Shown piece by piece: positions 58,280 to 64,000 of a stretch of DNA of 64,000 nt. The notes below the pieces were generated by a model. That model ran no database searches, had not been told where the DNA came from, and was given only the letters and a program-made list of their open reading frames with translations. Position 1 is the first letter of the stretch. Each line of letters starts with the position of its first letter. The translations under genes were made by a program, and so were the position numbers. Source of the DNA: Atherix ibis (taxonomy: Eukaryota > Arthropoda > Insecta > Diptera > Athericidae); contig OY282606.1 in the NCBI GenBank assembly GCA_958298945.1, forward strand, positions 42,173,920 to 42,237,919, in the 5' to 3' direction.

Positions 58280-60239
58280 GATGGTATCTCAAGCTCCGGA
58301 ATATCCGAAGAAATAGGAATTTACGATGTCCCCAGCATTCTAGCCACTCCCTAAAATGGATTTTAGTTAATACATTGATGTCTCAAATATCTCTGGTTGA
58401 TTTCTCTTAATTCAAAAGTTAACAAAATCATCAAGCAAATAGTAAGCCTCATTCCTAATTTTGTGATTATGAATGAAGTTTATTTTTAGTTATTTTTGTG
58501 ATTAGGAATGAGAATTATTTTTTGCGTAAGACCTCAAATCACTTATTTTCACGTCTCAATTACTTATTTTCCAAAAATTTTAGATAATTTGAGTACATAT
58601 TTAATTTATAACAAAATGGCAAATTATATATTTAGGGCAAATCATTATCATATTTTAACAAATGATAAATACTTTTTTTGTTCTCTAAATTGTATCAGAA
58701 ATTCTAACACACCAAAAAAAAAACTCTACTTTAACATAAAAAAATTTCAATTTTGTTGAGACTATTGGATTAAATATTTTTATTTCTTTGCTTTCCGTTT
58801 TATTTCTTATCAAATAAAGCTCAATTGTTTTAACTTTTGGGTAGTTATGTAGATAGTGTTCTCTAGTATGGCATAACTTCATGGCTTGTCCATGCTAAGT
58901 CTTCATACATTTTGAAGTCGATTTGATAAAATTTCTAATTTCAATAAAAAATTGCTAACAACCAAAAGAAATGCTCAAATCGATTTCTTTTTTTTCCATA
59001 AGCAAACCAAGTATTTTTAGAGTAGATTACAATTTCTTGTTCGAATTTTCGTGATGTTTGATACTTTACTTACTACTTTTTACTTTCTTTTTCGAATCAA
59101 AACTTGCTCGTGCAATTCGAATCGATTTGATTTTCTTTGGTGAATCGGATGGTATTGCTAGAAGCATTTTGAAATGCATCTACTGAAATACAGTGAATGA
59201 TTGCTGATTCTATTTTTAGGACTTTATAACTCTATCAGACGAAAAATGATTTCCTTGCACGTTCATGTTAATGTTTTGCAGGATTCGATCGTGTCATAAT
59301 ACAAACTTTGTTATTACTGAGAATGTAGGCTAAAGGATGATAAAATCCTTTAAGCAATTCAAAAAACTTATTTCTCTCATTTTCTTATACAAAATGACAT
59401 AAAATTGATTGAAATCATTCAACCAACACTTGTTTCGAAAGATAAGCCAAGAAGTCAACCAATTCTGTAACAATGCTTTTATGGTGGAAAAGTATTTTAG
59501 TTATTCTATGAATTTTCACTCTTAATATAATATTAGCTTACTTAGTAATTTAGATGGTCTTAAATAGATAATCTACAATTAATAAGTTTCGAAGTGCTTG
59601 TAGGCATTATAAAATCTTATACAAATGACTTTTAGATTTCGATAATGAAACAAGTTTACTAAAGTTAAATAATACATTCAATTTTATTATAATATTAATA
59701 TTATTATTATCATAATTATTAGAAAAAATACCATAGATTATTATTAAGCGAAATGATTATTATCATTTAAAGATGGAAAATTTTCAAATACTCTTACCTT
59801 TAGAAGAAATTAAAAGTTAAATAATTAATTATTTTTCATGATAATTATAAGGAGTATTTAAAGAAACTCAATTAATAATAAGTATTTTAATAAAATACAA
59901 TTTATACGTTGCAATTAATCAAAATTATAATACAAAACATTAGTAGAGTATTAATTTTATTTTGTAAAATTCTAAATAATTATTAATTTTTAGACCAGCA
60001 AATTTTTTAAAATATTAGTACAACAAAATTTACTATATTTGTTGACTAATGAAACTTGCAAACTTATGAAATTTATTTCGATTTTATTCACTGAGAGAGA
60101 TTTTCCAATACTTATCCTCTACTCAAATGTTACTGGTCCCTTTTAGACGTACAGTACAAGTTTAAACCGTATTCGGTAGCTACTTGCCCTGATATAAAAT
60201 TTATAAACTTATAAAAAATATGGAAAATATTATGATCTT
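58280..60239. other. AT-rich, no gene recognised
   Basis: Nothing recognised; a short imperfect direct repeat of 'attaggaatgag' type near 58450 and 58500. Confidence 0.6.
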
Positions 60240-60545
60240 TTTTATAAAGAAGTCCTTGAAAGGCTCAAAAAAAGGATTCTTTGCGTGAGATCGGACGTCG
60301 CAGAAATGTGGACGGTCCAAAATCTCTCCCACAGCCATCTCCATCAACAATTTTTTGTGGGAAAAAGGTATTTCAGTTATTCCCTAGTTTCTATATGTTA
60401 CTCACCTAGTCTAAATCCGTGAGACTTTTTTGTTCCTTAAAATCAACAGATATTTAAAAGCATGTAATCTTAATACTATCGACAATATTCAAAGAAGTGT
60501 AGCCGATTAAGCTGTGAAGAATGGAAACAAGGACTCCGCTGATTT
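60240..60545 (+). pseudogene. ancient mariner transposase relic
   Basis: The plus strand near 60251 reads SLKGSKKDSL and, in another frame, VRSDVAEMWTVQNLSHSHLH, then HQQFFVGKRYFSYS. This matches the segment before and around the second catalytic Asp (family pattern RVRPDVA..W.LHHDNAPSHTS). Further on come NTIDNIQRSVAD and EEWKQG in shifted frames. The word 'tccttgaaaggctca' is shared with 3942. Confidence 0.55.
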
Positions 60546-62599
60546 ATAGATATTCAGTAAAATTACTACAAATAAAATAAAATTAATGCATAAAACAATT
60601 TAAAAAAAGATGATAAAAATAGTCTTATTACTTTTCTGCTATATCTCGTATAAAAACTTAAACTCAATTTCTATTTTCAAATCAATTTAAAACAAATATT
60701 AAAGACTCATCCGTATTGCAACAGAATCCTCATAAATTTAATCCTATTTTTTCTATTTTCGTTTTCGCTATCTAGTTCTACAAATTTGTTTAGAGAAAAT
60801 AAACTGAAAATCCTCAATTAGATAAGAAAGTATGAAAATATTTTCTATAAAAATATTTACATAGAATTTCAAGAAGAGCATTTATTGAATTGCAATTCAT
60901 TTTCTATAATAACTGCAGACACAACGTACGAGTACAACTGACTATCTGCTTATCATCATAAATGTCAGGAATTTTTGCATGATTTTCAAATATTATCATA
61001 CAATTTTTCCTATTTTTAAATCTAAACAAATTCCCACACACACTCACATAAATAGAATAAACTCTAGAAAATTGCAATTTCCTCAAAATCTAATAAAATT
61101 TCAAATTGAATTAAGGAATCGATCGTAAAAAATGTTATAATTTAAGAACACTTTCCTTTATTCCGTGTGCCATGCAATTTTGCATTCATATTCTGAAGGT
61201 ATAAAAACTTATATTTGAATCGTGATAAGAAAAGTTTATTTTTTAGAGAGAAAAAGAAAAAAATGAAATTATACAACATATACACAAGATTACAAACTTA
61301 TGAGTAGAAAACTTTATCAATCATCTTCTTATCGTTTGATTATTTTTGGATATTTATTTTTTACTGAAAAGAAATGTTCAGTTTTATTTTTTTATCGACT
61401 AGTTTCAACTTAGATATTAAGTAAGTATCTTAAAAAACTCAATATCCATTCACCTTTTATGACGAATTGATTTTTATTTTTTGTTATTTCTTTTTACAGG
61501 ACTAAAATATAGTTAAGAAAAGTATAGTTTATAGATAAGTTTATACGATAGTTTAATAATAATCGATTGGAAAATATATAAAAATATAATGGAAAAGTTT
61601 TCTAAATAGAATCAATATAACATAAAATTTGCTCGTAACTTGGAAAATATGAGTACAACTAAATTATGTTAAACTATAAAATATTTTTTTAATATATAAT
61701 TAGTTCTGCTAATTATTCATGTATTAAAATAGAGTGATTCTAATAAAAATATTGGTTATAATAAAAAAAAGTAAATTTGTTGAAATTTCTTTAAAAAAAC
61801 ACATTAAAATAAGTAGCTGAAATAGATAAATATTAAATATTCAATTATATAAGTCTTAAAAAAAATATTTTAAGTAAAATCTGTATTCATCCAAAAAAGA
61901 CTTTTAATTAGAAAATTTTTATGCATACCTAATTAACTGTTGAGCTTATGAAAAATCCCAACCCTTAAATTGATAGTCTAAGGTAGTGATGGCCAACCTT
62001 TCTTCAGTGTGGGTCAAAATTACATTTAATTTTTTTTTGTAAAATAATTTTGAGTAACATGGAAATATTTGTATTGTAAATAATAAGTAAATCTATTTTT
62101 CACAACACATATTTAATGTGGGACTTGTTGTTTGTTTTAAGATAATTTTATATTTGATGTATACTAAGCCAGTTAATTCTTTGCCAAATTAATTTTTTTC
62201 GAGTATATTTTTTAATATTCAATATAGAAAGTAGGAAATTGTGATCAATTTTAATATTTCTGAAGAATTTAATTGGATAATTCACCATATATTAATATAT
62301 CACAGAAATAAGCGCACTTTTTTAATAGGAAAAAGGAATTTGAACTTTTGTATATGTGCATATGTACATGCACCAATAAATTATTTCCATTGTAAGTAGT
62401 AGTTCTTTAATTTATAATTTTATTACAATAAATATATTAATTCACATATAATAAAAATTTTACATACCTAAAAATATTGGATAAGGCAACTTATGGAGGC
62501 ATGTTTTCTAGAAGTAATTCAGTATTAATGATAATGTAAATGGTTAAACGAATGAAAAAAAAAGTAAAAAGAAACCACCCATAATCATAAAAAAAGTTT
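60546..62599. other. AT-rich, no gene recognised
   Basis: Low-complexity DNA. Confidence 0.6.
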
Positions 62600-63135
62600 A
62601 TCTTTTATAAGTACCCTTTTACCAGGTTCCCAACTATACCGTACTATGGTTACATGTATTTGTCTAATAAGTAAACAACTGTTGTCAAATAGGATAGCAG
62701 TTAAGACTGCAATTAATCTCCCCAAACATCGCAACGCAAATAATTTTACAAACAGTCTAATAGCCTTGGAAGCCAATCGTGAGATGTTAGTACTGTTGAA
62801 CTGGCGGGAAAGGCTGACCCGCCCGAATGGAAGCTTTTTTGAATATCCTCATAAACTTTGTCACATCGCGCGTCTGGAAGGTATTTGAAGAGATATATGG
62901 AGAGATGTTGGTTCACTTGGCTTCGCCTATTATATAATTGGTCTACTGCAGCTATACTACTGCTTATTTTCATGTAGTTTATGGGGGTGTTTATCAAATA
63001 TTAGTTTTTCCTGCCGAAAGCTGGTATTGATATTTCCATGCTCCTGATGGCTGATAGCTTTCTTCATGTGTTTTTTCGCACTCTTTCTTTAAAAAAAGGA
63101 TAACGAGCTAAGGAAATTAATGTAGAATAAAAGTT
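62600..63135. other. unidentified, less AT-rich
   Basis: Overlapping ORFs on both strands (plus 62646-62888, minus 62746-62997). The plus frame contains LIALEANREMLVLLNWRERL. No family recognised. It may be part of the LINE or SINE-like material that follows. Confidence 0.3.
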
Positions 63136-63170
63136 AAAGTGGTTCTTTTGAGGATTAGCGTAGAACCATG

Positions 63171-63240
63171 CCTCAGTACAACTCGAACCCCCTTCCCCTT
63201 AAATTGTAGTCCAGCACGCTAAAAACTATTCTACTGGACC
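63171..63240 (-). pseudogene. tRNA-like remnant, possible SINE head
   Basis: The minus strand over 70 bases can be numbered like a tRNA: T8, A14 and A21, an anticodon arm CTGGA-CTACAAT-TTAAG with T33 and A37, and TTCGA at 54-58. The anticodon slot is ACA. The D, T and acceptor stems pair poorly, so it is not a working tRNA. GGTTCGAGT is a good B box. No poly(A) or repeat tail was confirmed. Confidence 0.35.
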
Positions 63241-63249
63241 AGTTAACAC

Positions 63250-63480
63250 CTTTAGTAATGCGCATACAAACATACTATACCAAATGTGAAATATTTCCCT
63301 CCACACTTTGGCTAAACACCCATAAAGCCAGTCTACTCAACAACCATTCCGAACTTCTCAGAATTTGAATTGAACATACTACATTAGCCCATGATTTCCT
63401 CTTTCATGACCAATCTCTTTCTTCATTATATTTCTGTAGCGTTCGACTGACCATTCAGTGACCATTAATATTTTAAATTA
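63250..63480 (+). pseudogene. LINE C-terminal relic after RNase H
   Basis: The plus strand near 63320 reads TLWLNTHKASLLNNHSELL, then RIxIEHTTLAHDFLFHDQSL and SLYFCSVRLTIQ. This matches the W......RR..EILLTRIRIGHTRLTH.YLF block and the start of the Cys motif (CG..LTVKHIL), as also seen at 30.9 kb. Strongly decayed. Confidence 0.55.
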
Positions 63481-64000
63481 ATTCTACTTAACACTGAATG
63501 TTTTTGTTTAATAAGACTCGTTTTATTATGGAGCTTCTAGAAACGAGTCTTATAAACTTTTCTTTAATTTTCTAATAGAAAACCATATGATCTACAAAAT
63601 TTAACTACTTTTAATTATTCTCTCCAACAAACTATCGACAAGTTTCGATAAGAAAGAAGGCTATGCAACATGAAGTCGCCAAATGGCTTCAAAAACTCGT
63701 CATTGAGATATTGCAACAAATTTTTTTATATTCAAGGTCTTAGACTATGAAATCGGAGACAGATATTACGGTTATAGCATTCACTAATTTCAAAAGAAAT
63801 CCATTTGGGTTGAAGTGTGCACGAATTTTGTAGCACTTTGGAATTATTATTATCCTTTGAAACTAATTGTTCAAAAATTTCTTGAATATTTACCAATATA
63901 TTTTTTGTAAATTTGAAAAATCTATAAATTATCTGTGCTCATATGTCTGTCTTTTATTAAAAATTTTTTTTTTGGTGAAAAACGAATATTAAAAATATTG
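63481..64000. other. AT-rich, no gene recognised
   Basis: Contains a short inverted repeat of 'aacgagtctt' / 'aagactcgt' at 63512-63553; otherwise nothing recognised. Confidence 0.55.

Noticed and set aside
63171..63240. Functional tRNA gene
   Set aside because: The stems pair too poorly and the anticodon slot ACA is not used by normal animal tRNAs.

Overview
This is very AT-rich, repeat-laden animal DNA, most like an arthropod genome. The reasons are the dense Tc1/mariner, hAT, Jockey/R1/I/RTE-type LINE and Ty3/gypsy content, the absence of operons and ribosome binding sites, and the lack of any long open frame that is not transposon-derived. A copepod such as a sea louse would fit, but that is a guess from general character and nothing in the window proves it. 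No host gene could be recognised; a few spliced-exon-like ORFs are listed with low confidence. What the window offers is a layered record of transposable elements.

Layout. 1-390: C-terminal part of an R1-clade LINE ORF2 on the minus strand, cut by the window edge and still open. 0.4-8.4 kb: AT-rich DNA with one ancient mariner relic. 8.4-12.6 kb: an RTE-like LINE end, a Jockey RT relic bounded by a perfect hairpin, a 360 bp TIR element made from a decayed transposon, and two different mariners fused head to tail. 12.6-25 kb: AT-rich DNA with a DUF4817-type transposase relic, three Jockey RT relics and a decayed mariner at 20.4-21.4 kb flanked by pieces of an older one. 25.3-26.6 and 28.9-30.0 kb: two copies, in opposite orientation, of the mariner family also seen at 11.6-12.6 kb. 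30.5-31.1 kb: LINE RNase H relic. 32.7-33.6 kb: a 473 bp tandem duplication.

34.58-39.53 kb: a complete but inactivated Ty3/gypsy element on the minus strand, with two LTRs, a 6 bp target duplication, a tRNA-Trp primer-binding site, gag with a CHCC zinc knuckle, protease, RT, RNase H and integrase. The tRNA-Trp site and the CHCC knuckle place it in the CsRn1 clade. 39.6-39.9 kb: a 356 bp element with about 40 bp inverted repeats. 41.7-42.5 kb: tandem mariner relics. 43.6-46.15 kb: a 5'-truncated I-group LINE with RT and RNase H. 46.2-47.26 kb: an internally deleted hAT element with CAGGG termini and an 8 bp target duplication.

47-64 kb: mostly featureless AT-rich DNA with more mariner relics, a GC-richer irritans-type mariner at 56.95-58.28 kb that is close to intact, and at the end a tRNA-like remnant beside a LINE RNase H relic.

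No coding capacity for a working system survives: every transposase or RT that could be followed has at least one frameshift, deletion, stop or catalytic substitution, apart from the edge-truncated R1 ORF and the gypsy integrase frame.
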